Positions 31,389-39,134 of a stretch of DNA of 41,071 nucleotides are shown piece by piece. The number at the start of each line of letters is the position of its first letter. Position 1 is the stretch's first letter. This DNA comes from Propionibacteriaceae bacterium UBA6122. Lineage in GTDB: Bacteria; Actinomycetota; Actinomycetes; Propionibacteriales; Propionibacteriaceae. The notes below the pieces were generated by a model, which saw nothing but the letters and a program-made list of their open reading frames with translations, searched no databases and was not told the DNA's origin. A program made the position numbers and the translations under genes. The stretch lies in the NCBI GenBank assembly GCA_002428365.1, contig DIVW01000024.1, forward strand, positions 1 to 41,071, written 5' to 3'.

Positions 31389-32303
31389 ATGAGCGAGCCA
31401 AGGATGCTGCTGTTCGACACCGCTTCGGTGTACTTCCGGGCCTTCTTCGGGCTGCCCAGTTCGCTGCGTTCGCCCGACGGTCGTCCAGTCAACGCAGTGC
31501 GGGGGCTGCTGGATTATTTGGCTCGATTCATCACCGACTACTCCCCCACGCAGGTGGCTTGCTGTTGGGACAACTCGTGGCGTCCGGCGTGGCGGGTGGC
31601 CCTGGTGGCGTCGTACAAGGCGCAGCGCGTCGCTTACGGCGACGTCGAGGTGGTGCCAGCGGAGCTGACTGCGCAGGTGCCGCTGATCCGTGAGGTGCTC
31701 GATGCGCTGGGCATCCCGGTGATCGGCGCGGACGGCTACGAGGCAGACGACGTGATCGCCACCATGGCCAAGGCCAGTTCCCTACCAACCGAGGTGGTCA
31801 CCGGTGACCGCGATCTGTTCCAAGTGGTCGACGATGCCGCGGCAGTTCGGGTGCTCTACCTGGGTCGCGGCGCCGGACGGCATGACCGGGTGGACGGTGC
31901 CTGGCTGCAGGAGCGCTACGGAGTGTCCCCAGATCAATATGTCGATTTTGCGGTCCTGCGCGGCGACCCGTCCGATGGGCTGCCTGGGGTGGCGGGCATC
32001 GGTGAGAAGACGGCGGCTGGCCTTCTTGCCAGCCATCACGACTTGGAACAGATCCTGGTCGCTGCCCAGCAAGGCCTCCTGGCACCGCGGGTGACCGCAG
32101 CCCTGACGGCGTCGGTGGACTACCTGGGTGCGGCGCGGGAGGTGGTCTGCGCGGCGGTGGACGTACCCGTGCCCGCGATCAAGCTGGAGTTGCCGCGCTC
32201 CCCCGCCGATCCGGCTCGGTTCGAGCGACTCAGTGAAGAGTTGGGTCTGGGCGGCAGCGCGGCGCGTCTGATCGCGGCGCTAGCTCAAGCCCGCAGTACG
32301 TAG
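31389..32303 (+). CDS. 5'-3' exonuclease (FEN-type, PolA N-terminal-like)
   Basis: A 304-aa flap-endonuclease-type nuclease related to the N-terminal domain of DNA polymerase I. Metal-binding acidic motifs are intact: LLFDTASVYFRAFF, GYEADDVIA, TGDRDLF and the helix-hairpin-helix region LRGDPSDGLPGVAGIGEKTA. It resembles Rv2090 of mycobacteria, a stand-alone exonuclease. It probably removes RNA primers or DNA flaps in replication and repair. ATG 31389 is used; the ribosome-binding site is poor (GGGGAA adjacent). Its 3' end overlaps the convergent metW by 19 bp. Confidence 0.93.
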   Translation: MSEPRMLLFDTASVYFRAFFGLPSSLRSPDGRPVNAVRGLLDYLARFITDYSPTQVACCWDNSWRPAWRVALVASYKAQRVAYGDVEVVPAELTAQVPLIREVLDALGIPVIGADGYEADDVIATMAKASSLPTEVVTGDRDLFQVVDDAAAVRVLYLGRGAGRHDRVDGAWLQERYGVSPDQYVDFAVLRGDPSDGLPGVAGIGEKTAAGLLASHHDLEQILVAAQQGLLAPRVTAALTASVDYLGAAREVVCAAVDVPVPAIKLELPRSPADPARFERLSEELGLGGSAARLIAALAQARST

Positions 32304-32878
32304 ACCGCGGCCGCTCCGAAGAGGTTGGGCCACGCCTGGCCGGTGCGCGAGGGCAACCCGGTGGGTGCCAGCACGATCCGCTGTTCGATCCTTAATTCGA
32401 CCGAAGCAAACAGTTCCTCTAGATCCACCAGGGTGGTGAATCGCAGGTTGGGCGTGTCGTACCAACGGTGCGGCAGATCGCGTGACATCGGCATCCGGCC
32501 GCGCATCAGCCGAAGCCGGTTCCGCAGCAGGCCGAAGTTGGGCACCGAGACGATCAGTTGGTCACCGATGCGGGCCATCTGTTGGAGCACCTCGCGGGGC
32601 CGCTTCAGGGTTTGGATGGTGCGGGAGAGCACCACCACGTCGTAGGAGTGATCGGCGAAGTGATCAAGCTCGGTGTCCAGGTCAAGTTCGACCACCGGAA
32701 CGCCAAGCGAAATGGCCGCCAGCACCGCGTCCGGATCGATTTCGACCCCGGCACCGCGACAGGTTTTGTTGGCAATCAGATGGGCCAGCAGCGCACCGCT
32801 GCCGCAGCCAAGGTCGAGCACTCGAGAGCCGTCCGGAATCATTCCGGCAAGCAGGGTGAGATCAGGGCGCAGGATCAT
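32285..32878 (-). CDS. metW: MetW, methionine-biosynthesis methyltransferase-like protein
   Basis: A 197-aa class I SAM-dependent methyltransferase fold: VLDLGCGSGALLAHL is motif I. It has the MetW-type C-terminal RWYDTPNLRFTT, which places it in the MetW group. MetW associates with MetX in several bacteria and is thought to promote its acetylation of homoserine; a direct methyl transfer reaction is unproven. Its start overlaps the metX stop (ATGA), so the pair is translationally coupled. No metY or other methionine gene is adjacent. Confidence 0.93.
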   Translation of the reverse strand: MILRPDLTLLAGMIPDGSRVLDLGCGSGALLAHLIANKTCRGAGVEIDPDAVLAAISLGVPVVELDLDTELDHFADHSYDVVVLSRTIQTLKRPREVLQQMARIGDQLIVSVPNFGLLRNRLRLMRGRMPMSRDLPHRWYDTPNLRFTTLVDLEELFASVELRIEQRIVLAPTGLPSRTGQAWPNLFGAAAVYVLRA

Positions 32879-34026
32879 TGGGACACCTCCACTAGGGCGC
32901 GATCCAGGAAGGCCCGCAGCGTCGCGTGGTAGGAGGGAACCTCAAGCAGGAATGAATCGTGGCCCCAAGGCGACTGGATCTCGCGGAAGGTCACGGGCTG
33001 CTCGGCCAATTCCAATCTGCGCACGATTCGGCGGGAGTGCTCCGTGCCGAAGCGCCAATCGGTGTCGAAAGACATCACCAACCACTTCACCGGCGCCTGG
33101 GTGACCAACGCGGCGGACGTCGGGGTCGAAAATGGGTCAAAGTAGTCCATCACTCGCGACAGGTACAGATAGCTCAGGGCGTCGAAGCGGCCCAGGAAGA
33201 CCTGTCCCTGGTGATCCAGGTAGCTCTCGACGGCGAAGTCGATCCCGAAGCCCGGCTCCCGACTGTCGGGGTGCGGTTCGCGGCCGAACTTCTCGGTGAG
33301 CGCATCTTCGGACAAGTAGGTGATGTGCGCCATCATCCGAGCGATCGCCAGTCCGACGTCCGGATTGGTCTCCTGGCTGACGTAGTCGCCACCGAGGAAG
33401 TTCGGATCAGTCATGATCGCTCGGCGTGCAACTGCGGAGAAGGCGATGTTCTGCGCTGTAAGCCGACTGGAGGCGGCCACCACTACCCCGTTGGCGACCT
33501 CCTCGGGATAGCTCAGTCCCCATTGGAGCGCCTGCATGCCACCAAGTGAGCCACCCAGGGCGGCCAACAGTCGACTGATTCCCAAGTGGCGAAGCAGCCC
33601 GCGGTGGACCTCCACCAAGTCGGCCACGGTCAGTTGGGGAAACCCCAAACCGAAGGGCGTGCCAGTGGCCGGATTGATCGAGGACGGTCCGGTGGTTCCC
33701 TGACAGCCGCCGAGCAGGTTGGCACAGATGACGAAGAAGCGGTCGGTGTCCAGCGGCTTGCCCGGACCGATCAGGTTGTCCCACCACCCCGGACGGGCGT
33801 CGCCGGCGTGATAACCAGCGGCATGGGCGTCCCCGGTGAGGGCGTGCAGGATGAAGACGGCGTTGTCGCGGCGTTCGTTGAGGCTGCCGTAGGTCTCAAA
33901 GGCCACCTCAACCGGGCCCAGCTTCTCGCCATTGGCGAGGACTAGCGGTTCGGCCTCAGTGAAGAGGCTGGCCATCTGGAGTTCTACCTGCCCGACCGAT
34001 CCCGGCGGTGGCACGCTCACACCCAT
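32875..34026 (-). CDS. metX: homoserine O-acetyltransferase
   Basis: A 383-aa alpha/beta-hydrolase that acetylates homoserine with acetyl-CoA, the first committed step of methionine synthesis in this group. ALTGDAHAAGYH and the nucleophile elbow GGSLGGMQALQW (Ser) are present; the later Asp in SFDTDWRF and His in PWGHDSF complete the triad. ATG 34026 is chosen because a near-perfect AGGAGGT lies 8 nt upstream; the in-frame ATG at 34059 overlaps the -10 box. Both the substrate branch (acetyl versus succinyl) and lack of a nearby sulfhydrylase are judged from sequence only. Confidence 0.95.
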   Translation of the reverse strand: MGVSVPPPGSVGQVELQMASLFTEAEPLVLANGEKLGPVEVAFETYGSLNERRDNAVFILHALTGDAHAAGYHAGDARPGWWDNLIGPGKPLDTDRFFVICANLLGGCQGTTGPSSINPATGTPFGLGFPQLTVADLVEVHRGLLRHLGISRLLAALGGSLGGMQALQWGLSYPEEVANGVVVAASSRLTAQNIAFSAVARRAIMTDPNFLGGDYVSQETNPDVGLAIARMMAHITYLSEDALTEKFGREPHPDSREPGFGIDFAVESYLDHQGQVFLGRFDALSYLYLSRVMDYFDPFSTPTSAALVTQAPVKWLVMSFDTDWRFGTEHSRRIVRRLELAEQPVTFREIQSPWGHDSFLLEVPSYHATLRAFLDRALVEVSQ

Positions 34027-34054
34027 TTTGACGACCTCCTGAATACCGGGCCTC

Positions 34055-34060
34055 AGCATA
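34055..34060 (-). promoter_or_regulatory. -10 box TATGCT, promoter of metX-metW
   Basis: On the minus strand TATGCT precedes a short leader that carries the AGGAGGT ribosome-binding site. The leader is about 20 nt, too short for a SAM riboswitch. Confidence 0.4.
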
Positions 34061-34094
34061 GCCGGGACAGGCGGTGGCTACGGTCGTGGGAGAA

Positions 34095-34100
34095 TATGGT
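34095..34100 (+). promoter_or_regulatory. -10 box TATGGT, promoter of the YqeY-type gene
   Basis: TATGGT with a start site about 6 nt downstream gives a short leader with ribosome-binding site AAAGGA before ATG 34123. It is divergent from the metX -10 box 35 bp away. Confidence 0.4.
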
Positions 34101-34122
34101 CGTTTGTGGAAAGGACGATGCG

Positions 34123-34590
34123 ATGAGCGAGCTAGCCCAACAGATCCAGGCCGACATGGTGGCCTCGATGAAGGCCCACGACGACCTGACCCGGTCGACC
34201 TTGCGGATGGCCATCTCGGCGATCAAGAACGAGCAGGTTGCTGGCAAGCAGGCCCGCGAGCTCACCGATTCCGATGTGGTGATCGTGCTCAATCGCGAAG
34301 TGGCCAAGCGCCGCGACTCGGCTGAGGCCTACACCAGCGGAAACCGTCCGGAGTTGGCCGCAAAGGAACTGGCCGAAATCGAGGTGCTGCAGCGCTATCT
34401 GCCGGCTGCCCTCAGCGATGCCGAATTGGACGTGCTGATCGCCAATGCCCTGACCCAGGCCGAGGCCCAACTGGGTGCGAAACCGACCCTCAAGCAGATG
34501 GGCGTGGTGATGAAGACCGTTACGGCCGAGGTCGCTGGGCGCGCCGAGGGTGGCAAGGTGGCCGCCAAGGTCAAGGCTGCGCTGGCCTGA
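34123..34590 (+). CDS. GatB/YqeY domain protein
   Basis: A 155-aa protein of the YqeY family, equal to the C-terminal tRNA-binding domain of GatB. TLRMAISAIKNEQV and RYLPAALSDAEL are the conserved parts. In the amidotransferase this domain helps tRNA recognition; stand-alone YqeY proteins have no defined role. ATG 34123 is chosen over an in-frame ATG at 34096 because GGAAAGGA lies upstream of the former and the latter overlaps the -10 box. It stands alone, divergent from metX. Confidence 0.92.
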   Translation: MSELAQQIQADMVASMKAHDDLTRSTLRMAISAIKNEQVAGKQARELTDSDVVIVLNREVAKRRDSAEAYTSGNRPELAAKELAEIEVLQRYLPAALSDAELDVLIANALTQAEAQLGAKPTLKQMGVVMKTVTAEVAGRAEGGKVAAKVKAALA

Positions 34591-34667
34591 GCCGCAAGCT
34601 GGCGGGTGGGAGGCAGGGTCGCGGGCCTGACCGGCTCTGAGGGCTGGGACCACACCCGATTTGGGTC

Positions 34668-34673
34668 TAGGCT
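34668..34673 (+). promoter_or_regulatory. -10 box TAGGCT upstream of the EamA-type gene
   Basis: TAGGCT is followed by 6 nt and GTG 34680, which opens a 20-codon ORF ending just before the EamA gene. It is identical to the boxes at 14130-14151 and 31330-31335. Confidence 0.4.
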
Positions 34674-34679
34674 ACGGCC

Positions 34680-34742
34680 GTGGCGGTTCACCGGATCGCC
34701 CAACCACCCCCAAGCTTGACCACGCCGCATCGACCTTTTTAG
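34680..34742 (+). CDS. possible 20-codon leader ORF upstream of EamA gene
   Basis: GTG 34680 lies 6 nt after a TAGGCT -10 box and opens a frame of 20 codons ending in TAG at 34740-34742. The stop overlaps the ribosome-binding region of the next gene (ATG 34749). The predicted peptide includes three consecutive prolines (AQPPPS), which can stall ribosomes. A leader peptide that controls the transporter gene is possible, but chance cannot be excluded. Confidence 0.25.
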   Translation: MAVHRIAQPPPSLTTPHRPF

Positions 34743-34748
34743 GACGTA

Positions 34749-35633
34749 ATGAGCTTCAGGGGGATCCTCGCCTACTGCTGCTTGGCTGCGTTCTGGGCGG
34801 CGTTCTTCGTCGGTCTTGCCGTCGCTGTAGGTGCCCTAGGGATTGGCCTGGCCACAGCAATCTTCGCCGTCGTTGGCGGGCTGAGCTTGTTGGTGATGGC
34901 CAAAATCGTTGGCCGAGAATTGCGCTGGCACCTCGATTGGGCCGCGGTGCTGATGTGGGCGGCCCTTGGATTGACCGTCCTGGTTGCGGTCGCCACCTCG
35001 GTGGCCCACCTCGGATCCGCACTCAGCGCGGTCGTAGTGAGTTCGATTCCACTGTTCGCCACCGTGGTCGGCCAAATGCGTGGCCTGGAGCGAGTCACCG
35101 GGTTGGGTGCGTTGAGCATTTTGTTGGGCATCGGCGGCTTGTTGCTGGTGGCGGCGTTCCCCGCCGGCTATCCGAGCTGGGGATTCCTAGGCGGGGTCCT
35201 TTCGGCTTTGGTCGCGGCGATCGCGGCCGGTTCCTGCGGTCGCCATCTGGCGGCCCGGTTGCACGCCCCACGCGCTCTGGAGACCGCCATCGCCGCCGCG
35301 CTGATTGGTGGCCTGGGCGGCTTGGCGCTGACACCATTCACCCCGGTGCCAGGTCCATTCGACGGGTGGCCGATCGCCTTGCTGGTGCTGCTCGCAATCT
35401 GTTGTGGGTTTTTGGGGTTGTTTGCACTGTCGAGCGCCAGCGATTCGGTGCCCCGCCGCACAGCAGCCACCCTGCCTGGGGTTGGAACGGTGCTGGCGGT
35501 TATCGCTGGAGTGGTCTTGTTGAGCGAAGTGGTCTCCTTCGCGCAGGTGCTCGGCATGTTCGCGATTCTCGCTGGCACCGCGCTACTGCGCGGGCTGGTG
35601 CCCCGATGGTTCCCCGCGTCCTGGCGGTCTTGA
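34749..35633 (+). CDS. EamA/DMT-type membrane transporter
   Basis: A 294-aa protein with about ten hydrophobic segments in two repeats, typical of EamA-domain drug/metabolite transporters (GALSILLGIGGLLLVAAF near the middle and the end of the second repeat). The substrate is unknown. AGGA just upstream of ATG 34749 is the ribosome-binding site. A 20-codon ORF with its own -10 box precedes it and may act as leader. The next gene (AI-2E type permease) has its own promoter. Confidence 0.85.
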   Translation: MSFRGILAYCCLAAFWAAFFVGLAVAVGALGIGLATAIFAVVGGLSLLVMAKIVGRELRWHLDWAAVLMWAALGLTVLVAVATSVAHLGSALSAVVVSSIPLFATVVGQMRGLERVTGLGALSILLGIGGLLLVAAFPAGYPSWGFLGGVLSALVAAIAAGSCGRHLAARLHAPRALETAIAAALIGGLGGLALTPFTPVPGPFDGWPIALLVLLAICCGFLGLFALSSASDSVPRRTAATLPGVGTVLAVIAGVVLLSEVVSFAQVLGMFAILAGTALLRGLVPRWFPASWRS

Positions 35634-35656
35634 CCCGCGGGGGCACCTAATCCCCT

Positions 35657-35662
35657 TAATCT
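35657..35662 (+). promoter_or_regulatory. -10 box TAATCT, leaderless promoter of the AI-2E-type permease gene
   Basis: TAATCT then 6 nt then ATG 35669, with no ribosome-binding site between. Confidence 0.5.
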
Positions 35663-35668
35663 GGGCAC

Positions 35669-36868
35669 ATGACGCGCTCTGAAACCCCCGATGCGTCCGA
35701 GCCGACCGAGGCCGAGCAGCCAACGTCGTCCGACTCCGGCGAAGAAGTCCTAACTGACGAGGTGGCCGCGGCCGAGCCTGCCAGATCCCGTTGGCTGAAG
35801 GTGTCGGCCGACTTCAGGAATCCGTTTAGCTGGGGCTTTGTGGCCACCATTGGCGGCCTGCTCGCGCTCGCCCTGGGCGGCGCGTTGGCCTCGCTTTCCA
35901 CGGTGCTGGTCTGGATGGGCATCGCCTTGTTCATCGCGTTGGCTTTGGACCCGATGGTGAAGTGGTTGGAGGGGCGCGGTTTGCCGCGAGGGATCAGCAT
36001 CGCGCTGGTCTTCCTCGGCTTCGCCCTGGTGCTCGGTGGCCTGTTGGCCCTGGTGGTGCCGACCGCAGTGCGTCAGATCTCGCTGTTTGCGGCCTCGGTG
36101 CCGACCTACCTCACCGACCTGCAGAATGCGCCCTGGTTCCAGTCCCTCATCGCCGCCACCGGTCAAAGCGATTGGTACAGCACCTTGCTCACTCAAGCTC
36201 GCACCTGGCTGTCGGATCCGGCCAATCTGCTGGCCCTTGGTGGTGGCGCGCTCACGGTGGGCAGCGGGCTGGTCAACTGGGCTTCGGGCAGCTTCGTGGT
36301 GCTGGTGCTCACTTTGTACTTCCTGGCCTCGCTGCGCACCATGAAGGCAGCGCTGGTGCGGCTGGCCCCGGCGTATTCGCGTCCCCAGTTGGCCTCCTTT
36401 GCCGATCGCATGACCGACTCGGTCGGCAACTATGTGTCCGGGATGGCGATCTTGGCCACCTGTAACGCCCTCTTCTCCTTCATAGTGCTCAGTTTGCTCG
36501 GCGTGCCGTTCGCGGCCCTGTTGGCCTTCGCGGCGCTGATCCTGACGATGATCCCGATGATCGGTTCGCCAGTGTTCTGGGTGTTGGCCACAGTGGTCAG
36601 CGTGTTCACCTCATGGTGGGCCGCGCTGATCTTCACCATCGCCTACAACGTGTACATCCAGATCGAGGCCTACGTGATGACCCCGAGGGTGATGAACAAG
36701 GCGGTCAACATCCCTGGGCTGCTGGTCGTGATCGGCGCGCTGGTTGGTGGCACGCTATTCGGTCTGCTCGGCGCACTGGTGGCCGTGCCGGTCACCGCAT
36801 CGCTGCTGATGGTGGTGCAGGAGGTGTTCCTGCCAAAGCAGGACGCGAAGACGGTTTCGCCCAACTGA
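35669..36868 (+). CDS. AI-2E family transporter (TerC/PerM-type permease)
   Basis: A 399-aa integral membrane protein of the AI-2 exporter-like family, with a long acidic N-terminal segment (about 50 residues), seven or so hydrophobic helices and a short cytoplasmic tail. The GLLGALVAVPVTASLLMV near the C-terminus is the conserved family ending. Members export autoinducer-2 in some bacteria or act as Na+/H+ antiporters; the substrate here is unknown. ATG 35669 follows a TAATCT box at 6 nt (leaderless). The stop lies within a stem-loop shared with the next, convergent gene. Confidence 0.9.
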   Translation: MTRSETPDASEPTEAEQPTSSDSGEEVLTDEVAAAEPARSRWLKVSADFRNPFSWGFVATIGGLLALALGGALASLSTVLVWMGIALFIALALDPMVKWLEGRGLPRGISIALVFLGFALVLGGLLALVVPTAVRQISLFAASVPTYLTDLQNAPWFQSLIAATGQSDWYSTLLTQARTWLSDPANLLALGGGALTVGSGLVNWASGSFVVLVLTLYFLASLRTMKAALVRLAPAYSRPQLASFADRMTDSVGNYVSGMAILATCNALFSFIVLSLLGVPFAALLAFAALILTMIPMIGSPVFWVLATVVSVFTSWWAALIFTIAYNVYIQIEAYVMTPRVMNKAVNIPGLLVVIGALVGGTLFGLLGALVAVPVTASLLMVVQEVFLPKQDAKTVSPN

Positions 36869-36892
36869 GCCGAGCTGGCTAGGCCGGCTCAG
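36865..36892. terminator. stem-loop terminator between convergent AI-2E and P-loop-like genes
   Basis: CTGAGCCG (36865-36872) and CGGCTCAG (36885-36892) pair over a 12-nt loop. It spans the stop codons of both convergent genes. No U-tract is present. Confidence 0.6.
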
Positions 36893-37391
36893 CTGCGGGC
36901 TTCTGGGCCCGCTCCAACTCGGCGAAGGTGGCGGCCAACTCTGCTGGTGAGGTGAAGCGGCGCAGCCGGACCTTCGGTGCCAGCGCCGTCAGCCGGTCGA
37001 GTTCGTCATTGAGGTATTCGCGACGCCACCGGAACAGCCAAACCCGAAGGTCGCGGCGCTCCTCGGGGTATTGCAGGGCACGAATCAGGCAGGTCAGGGG
37101 GCTGAAGTCGAGCACCCACACTTCCTCAGGGTGGCCGAGGCGCGGCTCGTCGGCGTCGAATGGCCCCAAGTCGGCATCGAGCACCCAGCGTTGGCTGGTG
37201 TCGAGCTGCTGTTGCACCTTCGCCCAGTGGGCTGCGGGCTGGGGGCGTCGGTCCACTGGCCAGAAGTGTTTGTCGATCCGAATAATCGGACGTCCGGTGA
37301 TTTCGGCCAGTCGTTTCGCTGCTGGCGTGGCGTCCGCTCCCCCGCGGCCGAGCACTGCGATTCGGCTGCCGAGTTCCATCTCTTCCTGCAT
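36879..37391 (-). CDS. topology-modulation/adenylate-kinase-like protein with degenerate P-loop
   Basis: A 170-aa protein resembling the FlaR-type P-loop NTPases (IAVLGRGG near the start, then AKRLAEITGRPIIRIDKHFWP, DTSQRWVLDADLG, later arginine-rich helices). The Walker A position reads G-R-G-G-A-D-A-T (residues 15-22): the invariant Lys is Ala and the following positions differ, so nucleotide binding is probably lost or altered. Alternatively the start is ATG 37379 (166 aa), which has a GGAAG ribosome-binding site next to it. Its 3' end lies in the terminator shared with the AI-2E gene. Function unknown. Confidence 0.75.
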   Translation of the reverse strand: MQEEMELGSRIAVLGRGGADATPAAKRLAEITGRPIIRIDKHFWPVDRRPQPAAHWAKVQQQLDTSQRWVLDADLGPFDADEPRLGHPEEVWVLDFSPLTCLIRALQYPEERRDLRVWLFRWRREYLNDELDRLTALAPKVRLRRFTSPAELAATFAELERAQKPAAEPA

Positions 37392-37627
37392 GTTCAGATG
37401 ATTCCAGCTGTCGCGCCCACTGCGCAGCAAAAACCTCCGAAATGTCCGCACAAACTCCGACGCAGGTTGCGCCGCCAGCCGACGCGGCGTCGTTCAGACC
37501 CAGCCAGTGCCCCACCTAATTCCCCAAATTGGCCCCCAATGGGTGACTGCGCCGGTCTCCCGCGCCGGGTTACCCTCCCTTGGTCGGACCTTCGCCCATT
37601 CCCGACACCGTCGATAGCGAGCCGAGG

Positions 37628-39019
37628 ATGACCCTTACTCTCCCGCGCCGCGCCCTCGTCGATCCCGACGAGTTGCCGCCGCTATCGTTGCGCGCCTCCG
37701 TACCCCAACCTTTCGCCCCCACTTCAGCAGAGCCAGATGCGCTGGACGGCTTCGAACTTGGGCGCGAATGGCTGCGCAAGCTCAACTGGGGTCTGTTCGA
37801 GACGCTGGTGGAGACCGCCTTCTGCCGTGACGGCTTCCTGGTGTTGCCAGCACCAGCTCGCCTGGCCGGGCGCGCAGACATGGTGTTGGAGCGGCGGGGT
37901 GAGCGGCTGTTCGTCCAATGCAAGCACTGGAAGGCCTGGCAGGTTGGCACCCCGACTGTGCGGGAGTTGCAGGAGCTTGTTTCGCTCGATCGTGCCACCG
38001 GCGGCATCGTGATCACGGCTGGCAAGTACAGCGCAGAAGCGCTGACGTTCGCTGACGAGGTCGGCCTGATCCTGCTGGACGGCGACGACCTACTCCGGAT
38101 GGCGGTCGGGGCGCCGGTGCTGCCACTTGCCGAGGAAACCACGACGCAGTGGACGACACCTAAGGCTTGGACCGCGTTCGGCGCCCCCACCTGTCCGGTC
38201 TGTGAAGCGCCGATGTTGTACAAGCGGGTGCGGATGGGTGCCCACGCCGGCACCCGCTTTTGGGGTTGCCCCGGCTTCCCGAGTTGCCGAGCGGTCCGCG
38301 AGGCTGGCCCCGGCACCGCCCTGCCAATGGAGCGCCCAGTAGCCGGTACCGAGCTCAGCGCCAGCGTGGTCCACGACTACTCGACTCCCGCGGCAACCGC
38401 CGACTCAAATATCCCCATGGTTCAGGACTCACCGGCCGCAGCGCCGGTGATTGATGACCCGGCGCCGGCTGAGGTGGAATTCACTGCTGACCCGTCCCAG
38501 ACGACCGAACCTCCGGTGGACCTGCCTGGATCACCGAACCTGACCGCACTGGTGGCGCCGACCTCAAGTGAACCCATCGGCGACCCAGCGGACCACGGAG
38601 AACTCCTGCTGGCTCTGCTGGCCCCCGAGCCGACCTACGCCGAACCTCGGCCGCGGACAATTCAACCGGCGCCGCTGCGCGCGCCAACGTTCAGCGGTGC
38701 GCCCGCGCCACCGCTGGCGTGGCCACCGGATACCTTCAGGGCGGTGCCACCGGCCGCTGTTCAACCGCAGCCTGTTCGACCCTCACCAGTTCAACCCCCA
38801 CCAGTTCAAATCGAGCATCCCGAACCGGGCCCAGCCGCACCCAGATTCGCCGAAGCGAACCCCCAATTGGCGACCACGGAAGCGGAGACTGACGACGGCG
38901 GGCATCGGCGCAGCACGGTGCGCCTGATGGCGGTGATCCTGATTTGTGCCGCGGCCGCAGTGGTGGTCGCGGCTGCAGTGCCAGCGGTGCTGCAAGTCGT
39001 CCGGCTGCTCACCCGCTAG
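37628..39019 (+). CDS. Mrr-type restriction-endonuclease-like protein with topoisomerase zinc ribbon and C-terminal membrane anchor
   Basis: A 463-aa multidomain protein. Residues ~45-165 form an Mrr_cat (PD-D/ExK) nuclease: LFETLVETAFCRDGF, Asp84 in GRADMVL and the QCK motif (97-99) with a later GGIVITAGKYS. Residues ~187-222 form a topoisomerase-type C4 zinc ribbon (CPVC, then WGCPGFPSC). A Pro-rich, acidic linker of about 200 residues follows, with a 15-bp tandem repeat near its end, and the last ~30 residues are one transmembrane helix (about 433-458). It thus looks like a tail-anchored nuclease facing the cytoplasm. ATG 37628 is favoured; TTG 37580 would add 16 residues. No methyltransferase partner is adjacent. 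Confidence 0.85.
   Translation: MTLTLPRRALVDPDELPPLSLRASVPQPFAPTSAEPDALDGFELGREWLRKLNWGLFETLVETAFCRDGFLVLPAPARLAGRADMVLERRGERLFVQCKHWKAWQVGTPTVRELQELVSLDRATGGIVITAGKYSAEALTFADEVGLILLDGDDLLRMAVGAPVLPLAEETTTQWTTPKAWTAFGAPTCPVCEAPMLYKRVRMGAHAGTRFWGCPGFPSCRAVREAGPGTALPMERPVAGTELSASVVHDYSTPAATADSNIPMVQDSPAAAPVIDDPAPAEVEFTADPSQTTEPPVDLPGSPNLTALVAPTSSEPIGDPADHGELLLALLAPEPTYAEPRPRTIQPAPLRAPTFSGAPAPPLAWPPDTFRAVPPAAVQPQPVRPSPVQPPPVQIEHPEPGPAAPRFAEANPQLATTEAETDDGGHRRSTVRLMAVILICAAAAVVVAAAVPAVLQVVRLLTR
38759..38809 (+). repeat. 15-bp tandem repeat encoding V[QR]PxP units
   Basis: Units begin at 38759, 38774, 38789 and 38804 (the last partial) and start with GTTC[AG]A. They encode V-Q-P-Q-P, V-R-P-S-P, V-Q-P-P-P and V-Q-I within the proline-rich linker of the Mrr-type protein. 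Copy number may vary between strains. Confidence 0.7.
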
Positions 39020-39134
39020 GCAGGATCGTCCGCTGGCAAGCTGGCCATCATCTGGTCGCGAGCTTCCGCCTCACGCCAAGTGGGTACGGTCTGGCTCTCT
39101 TTCATCAGCAGATCAGCTCTCGCTAGGAGACTCA

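Noticed and set aside
34027..34095. SAM riboswitch ahead of metX
   Set aside because: The divergent gap is short, and the -10 box leaves a leader of only about 20 nt.
37628..39019. Complete restriction-modification system
   Set aside because: Only an Mrr-type nuclease domain is present; no methyltransferase or specificity subunit lies within the window.
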